Assembly: GCF_001012825.1 (NCBI RefSeq)
Contig: NZ_LCZJ02000014.1
Coordinates: forward strand, 1-64,000
Length of the DNA: 64,000 nt
Origin: Paenibacillus etheri
Lineage (GTDB): Bacteria; Bacillota; Bacilli; Paenibacillales; Paenibacillaceae
Reading direction: 5' to 3'
Of this stretch, positions 1 to 7,747 are shown piece after piece. Each line of letters begins with the position of its first letter. Position 1 is the stretch's first letter. The notes beneath the pieces were generated by a model. The model saw nothing but the letters and a program-made list of their open reading frames with translations, was not told the origin of the DNA and did no database searches. Both the position numbers and the translations under genes were made by a program.

Positions 1-100
1 AGTAAGACCCCTTGAAGACGACGAGGTAGATAGGTTGGAGGTGGAAGTGCAGTAATGCATGGAGCTGACCAATACTAATCGGTCGAGGGCTTATCCTAAA
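1..100 (+). rRNA. rrl: 23S ribosomal RNA, 3' end (partial)
   Basis: The window opens inside the 3' end of 23S rRNA. The closing segment, with the conserved 'ctgaccaatactaatcggtc' stretch followed by 'gagggctta', is the standard terminal helix region of bacterial 23S. The rest of the gene lies upstream of the window. The exact 3' end is judged by family knowledge and may be off by a few bases. Confidence 0.95.
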
Positions 101-311
101 AATACCCCAAAAAGTGAAGAGGAAGCTGCGAAGCTAATTCCGAGTACTTTCCGGGGGCCCCGTAAGAAGGGCAAACGCAAATTTGTTTCGGATTCAGTTT
201 TCAGGAATCAAGTTCTAACTCATAGGGTCCTAGTGGCTATATGATGATGAATTTGTTTTCAGCATTTGGCGATGCTGAGACCTGAATAATGCATTTGTAC
301 CGCAAATGCCC
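101..311 (+). other. 23S-5S spacer with processing stems
   Basis: About 210 bases separate 23S and 5S. I see no tRNA in the spacer. Two short perfect stems are visible, TCAGCAT/ATGCTGA at 257-278 and GCATTTG/CAAATGC at 291-309, the latter directly before the 5S 5' end. Stems here are the usual substrates for rRNA maturation; that role is inferred from position. Confidence 0.6.
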
Positions 312-428
312 GTTTGGTGGCGATAGCGGAGGGGTTCCACGCGTACCCATCCCGAACACGACCGTTAAGCCCTCCAGCGCCGATGGTACTTGGACCGAAG
401 GGTCCTGGGAGAGTAGGACGTTGCCAAG
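312..428 (+). rRNA. rrf: 5S ribosomal RNA
   Basis: The sequence begins with TTTGGTGGCGATAGCGG and ends with GTTGCCAAGC; these ends pair to form helix I of 5S rRNA. The internal 'acccatcccgaacacg' loop and the 'gggagagtaggacg' segment are diagnostic of bacterial 5S. The length of about 117 nt is normal. It closes the rRNA operon and is followed at once by an intrinsic terminator. Confidence 0.97.
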
Positions 429-432
429 CACG

Positions 433-473
433 CAAGACCATTGTTGAGTCATCGACAGTGGTCTTTTTGTTTT
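433..473 (+). terminator. rRNA operon terminator
   Basis: The stem is AAGACCA(C/T)TG... paired with ...CAGTGGTCTT and is followed by TTTTTGTTTT. It lies five bases behind 5S. Confidence 0.85.
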
Positions 474-560
474 ACGTTACACAGAGAGCTTTCTTGCAAA
501 GGTGTTATGAAAATATGAAATAAATCTATTTAATAGTGTTTTAAATGGAAGGTTTTTTAT

Positions 561-596
561 GATAATGTGGTTTAATAGAGTCACTTTTTTGTGATT
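561..596 (+). other. 11-codon upstream ORF before the tmrB-like gene
   Basis: An ATG at 561 follows GGAAGG by six bases and opens an 11-codon frame that stops with TGA. Its peptide begins M-I-M-W-F-N, resembling the M-I-I-W-L-N start typical of TmrB proteins and of the gene that follows. It may be a leader peptide, the stub of an older tmrB copy, or chance. Nothing else supports translation. Confidence 0.25.
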
Positions 597-637
597 CAGT
601 TTTAGCCAGTCAAATGAATAGATTAATCAGGGGGATA

Positions 638-1171
638 ATGATCTTGATTATATGGCTCAATGGAGCTTTTGGCGCGGGGAAGACAGAAACTGCATATGAA
701 TTACATCGTAGACTACCTAATTCTTTTGTATATGATCCAGAGAATGTAGGGTATTACATAAGAGCTAACATTCCCGGTGCGATGACAAAAGATGACTTTC
801 AGGACCATTATCTTTGGCGTGAAATTAACCATTCCATGTTGAAGTATATAGCTAGCGAATATAGTGGGACGATTATCGTACCTATGACCATAGTTAACCC
901 AGATTATTGGATGGACATAGCTGGTAATCTAATAAATGAGGGATTAGAGGTTCATCATTTTACTTTGTGTGCCTCACGAGAGACGCTGCTCAAGAGATTG
1001 GGTGGTAGAGATGAAGGGAAAGACTCGTGGGCCGTTCATCAGATCGACAGATGCATCACAGGGCTGAATAAGAACGTATTCAAGGAGCATTTAGACACGA
1101 ATAACCTGACTACGTTTGAAGTCGCGGAGATGATATCACTTAAGCTTAATATTACTTTAACGCCTATTTAG
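638..1171 (+). CDS. TmrB-like P-loop nucleotide-binding protein
   Basis: A 177-residue protein with a Walker A motif at the extreme N-terminus (GAFGAGKT, residues 9-16) preceded by the hydrophobic beta strand MILIIWLN. This architecture, and the following R-R-L-P...V-Y-D-P-E-N-V-G segment, match the TmrB family of small ATP-binding proteins; B. subtilis TmrB gives tunicamycin resistance. I chose the ATG at 638, which gives the family's usual start and follows AGGGGG closely, over the ATG at 614, which lacks a ribosome site. The gene stands alone between the rRNA terminator and the tRNA promoter. Resistance function is not shown; related proteins are annotated only as AAA-type or kinase-like. 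Confidence 0.75.
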   Translation: MILIIWLNGAFGAGKTETAYELHRRLPNSFVYDPENVGYYIRANIPGAMTKDDFQDHYLWREINHSMLKYIASEYSGTIIVPMTIVNPDYWMDIAGNLINEGLEVHHFTLCASRETLLKRLGGRDEGKDSWAVHQIDRCITGLNKNVFKEHLDTNNLTTFEVAEMISLKLNITLTPI

Positions 1172-1201
1172 GAGAAAAAAGAAAATATATTAATTTAGGT
1201 A

Positions 1202-1230
1202 TTGCTATACATCGAAATACATGATATAAT
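1202..1230 (+). promoter_or_regulatory. promoter of the tRNA cluster
   Basis: TTGCTA (1202-1207) and a perfect TATAAT (1225-1230) are separated by exactly 17 bases. Initiation near 1237 would put the first tRNA about 28 bases downstream. Confidence 0.75.
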
Positions 1231-1264
1231 ATTTTTTGTTGTCAAAACATTTTGTTTTCAATAA

Positions 1265-1339
1265 GGCCCGTTGGTCAAGGGGTTAAGACACCTCCCTTTC
1301 ACGGAGGTAACATGGGTTCGAATCCCATACGGGTCACCA
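1265..1339 (+). tRNA. tRNA-Glu (TTC)
   Basis: The acceptor stem GGCCCGT/ACGGGTC, the anticodon stem CCTCC/GGAGG with loop CTTTCAC, and the T-arm around GGTTCGAATCC are all intact. The CCA end is encoded (1337-1339). Confidence 0.97.
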
Positions 1340-1427
1340 TTTTCTTTGAAACGTAATTGTTCTTCTGAAATAAAATCTTGCATTATAGATTGAATTATGT
1401 TATGGTAATTGAGTTGCTTCTTTACAT

Positions 1428-1503
1428 GGAGGCTTAGCTCAGCTGGGAGAGCATCTGCCTTACAAGCAGAGGGTCGGGGGTTCGATCCCCTCAGCCTCCA
1501 CCA
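1428..1503 (+). tRNA. tRNA-Val (TAC)
   Basis: Acceptor stem GGAGGCT/AGCCTCC. Anticodon arm TCTGC-CTTACAA-GCAGA. CCA is encoded. Confidence 0.97.
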
Positions 1504-1547
1504 TGAAGCTTTCTTATTGTAACAGATAGTTGAATATTTTTTAATGA

Positions 1548-1624
<77 letters not shown>

Positions 1625-1649
1625 AATTTCATCAAGCAATTATTCTTTT

Positions 1650-1727
1650 GGAACCGTGGTGTAGTTGGCCTAACATGCCTGCCTGTCACGCAGGAGATCG
1701 CGAGTTCGAATCTCGTCGGTTCCGCCA
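1650..1727 (+). tRNA. tRNA-Asp (GTC)
   Basis: Acceptor stem GGAACCG/CGGTTCC with discriminator G. Anticodon arm CCTGC-CTGTCAC-GCAGG. CCA is encoded. Confidence 0.97.
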
Positions 1728-1742
1728 TTTTTCTTGCTTCAT

Positions 1743-1815
1743 GAGCCATTAGCTCAGTTGGTAGAGCACCTGACTTTTAATCAGGGTGTCGAAGGTTCGA
1801 GTCCTTCATGGCTCA
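1743..1815 (+). tRNA. tRNA-Lys (TTT)
   Basis: Acceptor stem GAGCCAT/ATGGCTC. Anticodon arm CCTGA-CTTTTAA-TCAGG. CCA is not encoded: the discriminator A is followed by CTT, so CCA must be added by the nucleotidyltransferase. Confidence 0.97.
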
Positions 1816-1851
1816 CTTCTTAAGTGAGTCGGACATTAATACATACCGTGT

Positions 1852-1926
1852 GCGGACGTGGCTCAGCGGTAGAGCATCGCCTTGCCAAGGCGAGGGTCGC
1901 GGGTTCGATTCCCGTCGTCCGCTCCA
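1852..1926 (+). tRNA. tRNA-Gly (GCC)
   Basis: Acceptor stem GCGGACG/CGTCCGC. Anticodon arm TCGCC-TTGCCAA-GGCGA. CCA is encoded. Confidence 0.97.
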
Positions 1927-1936
1927 TATAAATTTT

Positions 1937-2013
1937 GCGCCCTTAGCTCAGCTGGATAGAGCGTTTGACTACGAATCAAAAGGCCGGGAGTTCGAATCTC
2001 TCAGGGCGCGCCA
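1937..2013 (+). tRNA. tRNA-Arg (ACG)
   Basis: Acceptor stem GCGCCCT/AGGGCGC. Anticodon arm TTTGA-CTACGAA-TCAAA, which would be edited to ICG by TadA. CCA is encoded. Confidence 0.97.
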
Positions 2014-2032
2014 TATTTTAACTTCATACTTT

Positions 2033-2111
2033 GCCGGCGTGGCGGAATGGCAGACGCGCTCGACTCAAAATCGAGAGGGAAACCGTGGAGGTTCGAGTCC
2101 TCTCGCCGGTA
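2033..2111 (+). tRNA. tRNA-Leu (CAA)
   Basis: Acceptor stem GCCGGCG/CGCCGGT closes with a G-U pair. Anticodon arm CTCGA-CTCAAAA-TCGAG. A variable arm is present (AGGGAAACCGT region). CCA is not encoded. Confidence 0.95.
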
Positions 2112-2117
2112 TCAATT

Positions 2118-2163
2118 AGCAAGCGAAGCTCTTATGCGTTAAGCTAAGAGCTTTTGCTTTTCA
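2118..2163 (+). terminator. hairpin terminator inside the tRNA cluster
   Basis: The stem AAGCTCTTA/TAAGAGCTT is extended by AGCAA/TTGCT and followed by TTTTC. It lies between tRNA-Leu and the last tRNA-Lys, so the last tRNA depends on read-through or its own weak promoter. Confidence 0.7.
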
Positions 2164-2190
2164 AGTTCAATAAGGTAAACATTATATTAT

Positions 2191-2263
2191 GGACTCTTAG
2201 CTCAGTTGGTAGAGCAGTAGACTCTTAATCTATTTGTCCAGGGTTCGAGCCCCTGAGAGTCCA
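2191..2263 (+). tRNA. tRNA-Lys (CTT)
   Basis: Acceptor stem GGACTCT/AGAGTCC. Anticodon arm GTAGA-CTCTTAA-TCTAT, anticodon CTT reading AAG. CCA is not encoded. This is the second lysine isoacceptor in the cluster. Confidence 0.95.
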
Positions 2264-2268
2264 TCCTT

Positions 2269-2302
2269 AAAAGAAACGGCAGAGATGCTGTTTCTTTTTT
2301 TT
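2269..2302 (+). terminator. terminator behind tRNA-Lys(CTT)
   Basis: The stem AAAGAAACGGCA/TGCTGTTTCTTT is followed by a run of T. The group IIC intron relic begins immediately after this T run. Confidence 0.85.
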
Positions 2303-2303
2303 G

Positions 2304-2530
2304 GTGCGCCCAGCATGGGCGCTATCTATAGGGATGAAGTCCCGAATGGCGAATTGCTAGGAATCCAATTGTGTCTCGAGCTTTGAATAACCAATACTGG
2401 GAATCCAAAGGACTTAAGAGTTTATTGGACGAATACAACTCCGTACAGAATGTTTCATGAACCGCCGTATACCGAACGGTGCGTAAGGTGGTGTGAGAGG
2501 TCGGTGGCTCACCGCCCCCTCCTACTCGAT
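2304..2530 (+). mobile_element. group IIC intron relic, internally deleted and ORF-less
   Basis: The 5' end GTGCGCCCAGCATGGGCGC, then TCTATAGGG and AGTCCCGAA, closely follows the domain I start of the Oceanobacillus iheyensis group IIC intron as I recall it. Domain V is at 2459-2492 (CCGCCGTATACC-GAAC-GGT...GGTGG). Domain VI follows, and the element ends in CTACTCGAT, with the expected terminal AT. Most of domains I-IV and the whole reverse transcriptase are missing. Domain V has two changes relative to the intact sequence (GGTgCG, TAaGG), and one breaks a stem pair. Placement directly after an intrinsic terminator is the known target preference of class IIC introns. It is presumably inactive. 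Confidence 0.8.
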
Positions 2531-2561
2531 TAAGAGTTAAACGGTTTCAATCATAGTCACA

Positions 2562-2604
2562 AAAAAAGCCACGAAGTGCGATATTAGCGTACTTCGTGGC
2601 TTTT
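2562..2604. terminator. bidirectional terminator
   Basis: AAAAGCCACGAAGT pairs perfectly with ACTTCGTGGCTTTT, with A and T runs on the two flanks. It can stop the minus-strand aldo/keto reductase gene and any rightward transcript from the tRNA region. Confidence 0.85.
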
Positions 2605-2609
2605 GATAT

Positions 2610-3530
2610 TTATGGAAGGATATTACCGGCAGCGCGGTAAATTTCATACCATTCTGGTCTGGTGAGTGTAATATCGGATGCTTTGGTAATATCCCGCAAG
2701 CGTTGTGTATTAGTTGTACCTACAACGGGCTGCATATTTGCCGGGTGTCTGAGAATCCAGGCAATGGCAATGGCGGTATTGGTTACCTCTTTTTCAGCTG
2801 CTAAGCGGTTAATGACCTCGTTCAATTCAGGGAACTTGTCGTTGTCCAAGAATACACCTTCAAAAAAGCCATATTGGAAAGGTGACCATGGCTGAATGGT
2901 CATGTCATGTAGGCGACTGTACTCCAAAATTCCACCATCATGGACAACCGAACCGGAGTTAGTCATATTCACATTGAAGCCGGTATCAATCATACCCGTA
3001 ACCATGATGCTTAATTGTAGCTGGTTGAACAGCAGTGGTTGCTTTACATTTTTCTTAAGTAGCTCGATTTGTAGCGGGTTCTGATTGCTGACACCAAAAT
3101 GCTTGACCAATCCCTTGCTCTCCAGAATGTCAAAAGCCTCAGCCACTTCTTCCGGCTCGAACAGCGTGTCAGGACGGTGAAGCAGGAGCACATCGATATA
3201 ATCGGTCTTCAAGCGTTTAAGGCTACCCTCCACGGATTGTAGAATATGCTCTTTGGAGAAATCAAAATAGCCCTTGCGGATTCCGCATTTGGTTTGGATC
3301 AGCATTTTATCACGCATACCAGGATTGTTCTGAAGTACTCCTGCGAATACCTCTTCAGCTTTGCCGTCCGCGTAAATGTCGGCATGATCAAAGAAGTCTA
3401 TTCCGAGCTCAAGCGCACTATGTACATGTGTATCAGCCTCTTTTGCAGACAAATCCGCAATCCGCATACAGCCAAGCGAAATTTGGGACACGTCAAGTAC
3501 ACCATTCGCTACACTAATTTTATTAACCAT
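2610..3530 (-). CDS. aldo/keto reductase (YcsN/YdhF-like)
   Basis: A 306-residue NADPH-dependent oxidoreductase of the aldo/keto reductase superfamily. The catalytic tetrad is visible: Asp48 and Tyr53 in F-D-H-A-D-I-Y, Lys81 in Q-T-K-C-G, and His118 in L-L-L-H-R-P-D. The D-H-A-D-I-Y and T-K-C-G-I signatures are those of the YdhF/YcsN branch. The C-terminal part W-I-L-R-H-P...V-V-G-T-T contributes to cofactor binding. AAGGAG lies a few bases before the ATG. The gene is alone on its strand and ends at a strong bidirectional terminator. The natural substrate cannot be read from the sequence. Confidence 0.88.
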   Translation of the reverse strand: MVNKISVANGVLDVSQISLGCMRIADLSAKEADTHVHSALELGIDFFDHADIYADGKAEEVFAGVLQNNPGMRDKMLIQTKCGIRKGYFDFSKEHILQSVEGSLKRLKTDYIDVLLLHRPDTLFEPEEVAEAFDILESKGLVKHFGVSNQNPLQIELLKKNVKQPLLFNQLQLSIMVTGMIDTGFNVNMTNSGSVVHDGGILEYSRLHDMTIQPWSPFQYGFFEGVFLDNDKFPELNEVINRLAAEKEVTNTAIAIAWILRHPANMQPVVGTTNTQRLRDITKASDITLTRPEWYEIYRAAGNILP

Positions 3531-3648
3531 GAGTGATTCACTCCTTTGAATGTAAGTAGAACTTGCAGTATTCTATCAAACCATATCACAAAGTGGGAGG
3601 CTAAGCCAATATGCCCTACGACGTATAGATAGGCTGTAGGCAAAGCAC

Positions 3649-3705
3649 AAAAAAGAGGCTGCCTCATCAGTAGAATTCACTACTTTTGCAGACATCCTCT
3701 TTTTT
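3649..3705. terminator. terminator downstream of fabV
   Basis: AAAAAAGAGG and CCTCTTTTTT bracket a long imperfect stem that includes AGTAG/CTACT. Its T run on the minus strand lies just past the fabV stop. Confidence 0.7.
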
Positions 3706-3748
3706 AGATACATCCCATAACTAATATATGGGTGTATTCATTATCATT

Positions 3749-4939
3749 TTAGTACATATTCGGAATGTCTACATTAGGATCAATATCAGCTTCGTAGTCT
3801 ACGCCATCTGTTCTAAAGCCAAACAGATTGAAGAAATCTTGGCGGTAGCCTTCCAGATCAGCTAGCTCACCGGCATTGTCGGTTGTCAGCTCGTCCCAAC
3901 GTTTCATAACCTCAGTCTGGACATCCTCACGCATTTCCCAGTCGTCAATTCGGATCAAGCAGCTTCCGTCAGCAGTAGCCTTGCCTTCACCGTAAAGATG
4001 CTCAGAGAACAAGCGGTACATTTGTTCAATACAGTTCTCGTGCAGACCTTTTTCCTTCATCACTTCATAAAGTGCAGAGATATAAAGGGGCACTACAGGA
4101 ATCGCTGAGCTGGACTGAGTTACGAGCGCCTTATTAACGGATACGAAGGCACGTCCGCCTTTTGATGCTAGAAGGTTATTCATTTGAATCGCAGTCTGTT
4201 CCAGATCGTGCTTAGCTTGGCCAATCGTTCCATCCCGATAGATAGGGTGAGTGATCTCAGGTCCGATGTAGGAGTAAGCAACGGTAGTAGCACCATCTGC
4301 AAGGACATCAGCTGCTTGAAGCTGATCGATCCACATTCTCCAGTCTTCGCCGCCCATAACGGCGATCGTCTGACGTACCTCTTCTTCCGTAGCAGGTTCA
4401 ATAGTGGTCATGGATACTTCACCTGTGTGGAAGTTCAAGGTTTTATTCGAGTAAGCTGTTCCCACTGGTTTAATTACGGAGGAGAAGGTCTCTCCTGTTA
4501 CCGGGTGGGTGCGGCGAGGTGAAGCGACACTATAAATCACTAAATCGACTGTGCCATATTCGGCTTTAATCAATGCAATGGTCTTCTCTTTAATAGCATC
4601 AGAGAAGGCATCGCCAACTATGCTGTGTGATTTAAGTCCAAGCTCTGCTGCTTGTTGCTCAAAGGCAGCGGAGTTGTACCAGCCTGCAGAAGCTGTGCGC
4701 TGACCTTCCGCAGCTTTATCGAAGAACACACCAATGGTATTGGCGCCAGCACCAAAAGCAGCTGAAATTCTAGAAGCTAGTCCGTATCCGGTAGAGGCAC
4801 CAATGACAAGTACATTCGCAGGCCCCTCAATTTTCTTTTGTGCTTTTACATATTCAATTTGTTGTTCTATTTGTTTGGCGCATCCCTCTGGATGGGCTGT
4901 TGTACATATAAATCCGCGTGTTTTAGGTTGAATAATCAT
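3749..4939 (-). CDS. fabV: trans-2-enoyl-ACP/CoA reductase (NADH)
   Basis: A 396-residue FabV enoyl reductase, the last reductive step of fatty-acid elongation. The NADH-binding GASTGYGL motif is at residues 47-54. The FabV active-site signature Tyr-x8-Lys is Tyr234...Lys243 (Y-R-D-G-T-I-G-Q-A-K). Length matches the family (about 395-400). The frame is open for 20 further codons upstream, but a promoter sits at 4990-5018 and AAAGGGGA precedes the ATG at 4939, so I use that start. FabV is triclosan-insensitive in characterised bacteria. Whether it is the only enoyl reductase here cannot be judged from this window. Confidence 0.95.
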   Translation of the reverse strand: MIIQPKTRGFICTTAHPEGCAKQIEQQIEYVKAQKKIEGPANVLVIGASTGYGLASRISAAFGAGANTIGVFFDKAAEGQRTASAGWYNSAAFEQQAAELGLKSHSIVGDAFSDAIKEKTIALIKAEYGTVDLVIYSVASPRRTHPVTGETFSSVIKPVGTAYSNKTLNFHTGEVSMTTIEPATEEEVRQTIAVMGGEDWRMWIDQLQAADVLADGATTVAYSYIGPEITHPIYRDGTIGQAKHDLEQTAIQMNNLLASKGGRAFVSVNKALVTQSSSAIPVVPLYISALYEVMKEKGLHENCIEQMYRLFSEHLYGEGKATADGSCLIRIDDWEMREDVQTEVMKRWDELTTDNAGELADLEGYRQDFFNLFGFRTDGVDYEADIDPNVDIPNMY

Positions 4940-4989
4940 CAAGGAATTCCCCTTTGTATAAAAATTTAAGTCTACTGATATACAGAGAA

Positions 4990-5018
4990 AGTATAGCAAA
5001 CAATATTTACTAATACAA
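4990..5018 (-). promoter_or_regulatory. promoter of fabV
   Basis: On the minus strand TTGTAT and TATACT are spaced by 17 bases, and a TG lies one base upstream of the -10. Initiation near 4983 excludes the longest open frame and supports the start at 4939. Confidence 0.65.
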
Positions 5019-5123
5019 AGAATTTAGGATATTCGGTAGCGTATTATATTGAAAATCCCCCCAGAATTAAAGCGTGGGGGGCTTAATGTACATATTGTAT
5101 GGGTGCTTATATGGAAGTTGCTA

Positions 5124-5403
5124 TTACGCCTTAAAGATTGAATCAATGGAATTGATCTCTTCTGGTGTCACGGCCGCCTCTTTCTCTCAGCACTTCTCCA
5201 ACCAGTTCCTCGGATCTACCTGGACCATAGATATAGGCGGAATCAATGAAATTGATCCCATGATCAAGAGTGTTGCGAACGATGTTTCTACCGGTCTCAT
5301 CATTTAAGCCGGGAAATAAATTATGCCCACCAACAGCATTGGCACCCAGTCCGAGAGGGAGTACCTGCAAATTTGTTCTACCTAAAGTTATTTCACTAGA
5401 CAT
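5124..5403 (-). pseudogene. aldo/keto reductase relic (IolS-like), middle deleted
   Basis: From the ATG at 5403, behind AAGGAG, about 80 codons read as the N-terminus of an IolS/YhdN-type aldo/keto reductase: [11 protein letters not shown], the catalytic D-S-A-Y-I-Y-G, then [13 protein letters not shown]. The frame then breaks after R-G-G-R-D. In another frame the last 15 codons before 5124 read [15 protein letters not shown], which looks like the C-terminus of the same family. A normal protein would be about 310-330 residues, so roughly 230 are missing. It cannot make a working enzyme. The C-terminal assignment is my reading, not an alignment. Confidence 0.75.
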
Positions 5404-5586
5404 AATCAATCGTAATCTCCTTAAAATAGAATATGAACTATATTAAGTATAGCGAATGGCCCGTGGTAAGATAAATTGCGGACTTCCAGCTCTATACATG
5501 AATATTTACAGCGTATAAGTTATGATATAAAGAATAATTTTGCGTCCCACACTTGTTGTCACAATGAAGTAAAGGAGGTTTGTCTT

Positions 5587-6561
5587 ATGCTAGTCGTTAA
5601 TCAAAATGAAGTAGCTGAGCTATTAGCAATGGAGTCTTGCATCACAGTGATGGAATCCGTTTTGAAGGACTTGTCCGCAGGGCAAGCCGTACAGAGCTTA
5701 AGACAAGTACTTCCGCTGCACCAAGGCAATCTGATTGGCCTAATGCCGGGTTTTTTGAAGGGTGAAGAAGTAGCAGGAGCCAAAATCATCAGCGTGTTTC
5801 CAAGCAACCATGGTTCAGGGTTACCTTCCCATCAAGGGCTTGTTACGCTATTTGATTCTTCTACCGGTGTTCTGAAAGCTGTAGTAGATGGACAAAAGAT
5901 CACGGCAATCCGCACAGCGGCAGTTAGCGCAGTAGCCACTCGTTATCTGGCCAGAAAAGATGCTGAGGTGCTTGCCATTCTTGGTACGGGTGAACAAGCC
6001 AAAAGCCATCTGGAAGCGATGCTGCTGGTTCGATCCATTCGCGAGGTCATAGTCTGGAGTAGGACCCTTGCGAAGGCAAAAGATTTCCAAGCAGAGATGA
6101 GCCGTAAATATGGTGTGGACATCATTGTAGCTGAGTCTGTTCAAGAGGCAGTCCGTCCAGCAGATATCATTTGTACCGTAACAGCATCCACAGAGCCAGT
6201 ACTCAAAGGAGAATGGCTGAAGTCCGGTGTACATATCAATGCGGTTGGAGCGTGCAGACCAGCGGATCGTGAGCTGGATTCGGAGACCGTCCGGTTAGCT
6301 AAGTTATATGTAGACCGATTGGAATCCGCGCATAATGAATCTGGGGATTATTTAATTCCGCTGAAGGAAGGCGTGATCACTTCAGGCCAAATCATCGGTG
6401 AAATGGGTGAACTGATCAGCGGGAGTATTGAGGGCAGAACTACAGCTGATGAGATCACTCTTTTTAAAGGACTGGGACTTGCCATAGAGGATTTAGCAGC
6501 AGCTAACTTCATTTATAATGAAGCAATTAGATTACAAAAAGGGATTGAAATTGCATTCTAA
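5587..6561 (+). CDS. ornithine cyclodeaminase / mu-crystallin family protein
   Basis: A 324-residue member of the OCD/mu-crystallin family, NAD(P)-dependent enzymes that act on amino acids or imino acids (cyclodeamination, alanine or imine reduction, siderophore and antibiotic precursors). The nucleotide-binding loop GTGEQA is at residues 133-138. The family's conserved I-R-T-A-A segment (Arg109), Lys66 and an acidic residue in A-C-R-P-A-D-R (Asp227) are present. The start at 5587 follows AAAGGAGG by seven to eight bases; the frame's longer upstream extension has no ribosome site. It is the first gene of a tight three-gene operon (11-base gaps) with a dipeptidase and a CocE-type hydrolase, suggesting amino-acid or peptide catabolism. 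The exact reaction is unknown. Confidence 0.85.
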   Translation: MLVVNQNEVAELLAMESCITVMESVLKDLSAGQAVQSLRQVLPLHQGNLIGLMPGFLKGEEVAGAKIISVFPSNHGSGLPSHQGLVTLFDSSTGVLKAVVDGQKITAIRTAAVSAVATRYLARKDAEVLAILGTGEQAKSHLEAMLLVRSIREVIVWSRTLAKAKDFQAEMSRKYGVDIIVAESVQEAVRPADIICTVTASTEPVLKGEWLKSGVHINAVGACRPADRELDSETVRLAKLYVDRLESAHNESGDYLIPLKEGVITSGQIIGEMGELISGSIEGRTTADEITLFKGLGLAIEDLAAANFIYNEAIRLQKGIEIAF

Positions 6562-6572
6562 GGAGCGACCAC

Positions 6573-7736
6573 ATGATGAGCACATATGAAGGTTTGTATG
6601 ATTTCGGGTTGACGGAGCTAGAAGAAGAGCGGGCTGTACGTTTGCATGAACAGAACATTAATATTGATTTGCTATTCCAGGGTCCCTTATCACCAAATGC
6701 AATTCCGGAGTCTGTGTCTGAAAAAATTAAAGTGCTGTGTGAGCCATATAAAGATGAGCCGATGATATACAGCAGCATGCCAGCAAAAATGATCACAAAG
6801 CTGTCGGCCAGCGGTGAGATCGCCGAGTATAAAAGTGAATGGTATAAGTCGGGAATTACAGCGGGGAACCGGGAACTTCATTTAGAATCCTTAGAAAGCA
6901 TGATCACGAGCATGGCTGAAGTTCAGCTTCAGTTCGACTCCGCAGATTGGTTAGTTAAAGCTTTAACCGCAGAGGACATACGTGCAGCCAAGCGTAATGG
7001 TCATAAGGCGGGTATTATTACTGCGCAAGAAACGGATGGCTTAGGTACCAATCTGGACCTATTAGATGTGTTACATAATTTTGGCTTAAGAATTCTACAA
7101 CTAACCTATAACAATCAGAATCAGATCGGTGCAGGCTGTGCAGAACAGTCGAACGCTGGGATTACGAATTATGGAAGAAGATTCATTGAGCGTCTGAACA
7201 AGCTCGGGATCATTGTAGATACGGGACATTGCGGAAAACAAACAACGCTCGATGCTTGTCAGTATTCTAAGACTCCGGTCATTGCTTCACACACAGGTGT
7301 AGAGGCTATCTATCCGCATATGCGCTGTAAAAGTGATGAAGAGATTATCGCGATAGCGAAGACGGGTGGAGTCATCGGTATTTTTGCTATGCCGTGGTTT
7401 GTTCATGAAGATCCTAACCATACGACCATTGATCATGTGCTGGATCATATCGAATATGTGATTCGGCTTGTAGGCGTGGATCATGTCGGGATTGGAACGG
7501 ATTGGCCGATGAGCGATGTGCTCTGGTCATTGGTTTATTTTAAAGAACATATTGCACCCAAGCTAGGATTCGCCAAAGGAGACGGACCTTCTACTGAAAC
7601 CGTTGCCGGGCTTGAAAAATATAGTTATTTTATCAACTTTACTAGAGGTCTAGTGGCTCGCGGTTATACGGATGAGGATATTGCAAAGATCATGGGTGGT
7701 AACTGGCTGCGCGTATTTGAAGAAATTTGGGGATAG
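6573..7736 (+). CDS. membrane dipeptidase family (M19) hydrolase, altered metal site
   Basis: A 387-residue M19 (renal dipeptidase-like) TIM-barrel hydrolase. Recognisable ligands are Glu153 (Q-E-T-D-G), His219 (D-T-G-H-C-G), His240 (A-S-H-T-G) and Asp310 (G-I-G-T-D-W). The N-terminal metal motif, normally H-x-D, reads N-I-D at residues 30-32, so one histidine ligand of the binuclear zinc site is missing. In the canonical family this centre cleaves dipeptides and some lactams. No signal peptide or lipid anchor is seen, so the enzyme is cytoplasmic. It lies 11 bases after the OCD-family gene and 11 before the CocE-type gene. The substrate may differ from a simple dipeptide. Confidence 0.85.
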   Translation: MMSTYEGLYDFGLTELEEERAVRLHEQNINIDLLFQGPLSPNAIPESVSEKIKVLCEPYKDEPMIYSSMPAKMITKLSASGEIAEYKSEWYKSGITAGNRELHLESLESMITSMAEVQLQFDSADWLVKALTAEDIRAAKRNGHKAGIITAQETDGLGTNLDLLDVLHNFGLRILQLTYNNQNQIGAGCAEQSNAGITNYGRRFIERLNKLGIIVDTGHCGKQTTLDACQYSKTPVIASHTGVEAIYPHMRCKSDEEIIAIAKTGGVIGIFAMPWFVHEDPNHTTIDHVLDHIEYVIRLVGVDHVGIGTDWPMSDVLWSLVYFKEHIAPKLGFAKGDGPSTETVAGLEKYSYFINFTRGLVARGYTDEDIAKIMGGNWLRVFEEIWG

Positions 7737-7747
7737 GGGATAAATAG

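Noticed and set aside
237-523. Open frames on both strands over the 5S region
   Set aside because: They lie within 5S rRNA and its terminator; no ribosome sites and no protein-like composition.
4940-4999. Longer N-terminus for FabV
   Set aside because: The extension overlaps the predicted promoter region and transcript start and is absent from the family.
5050-5082. C6/G6 hairpin as a terminator
   Set aside because: The stem is strong but no T run follows on either strand; left unassigned.
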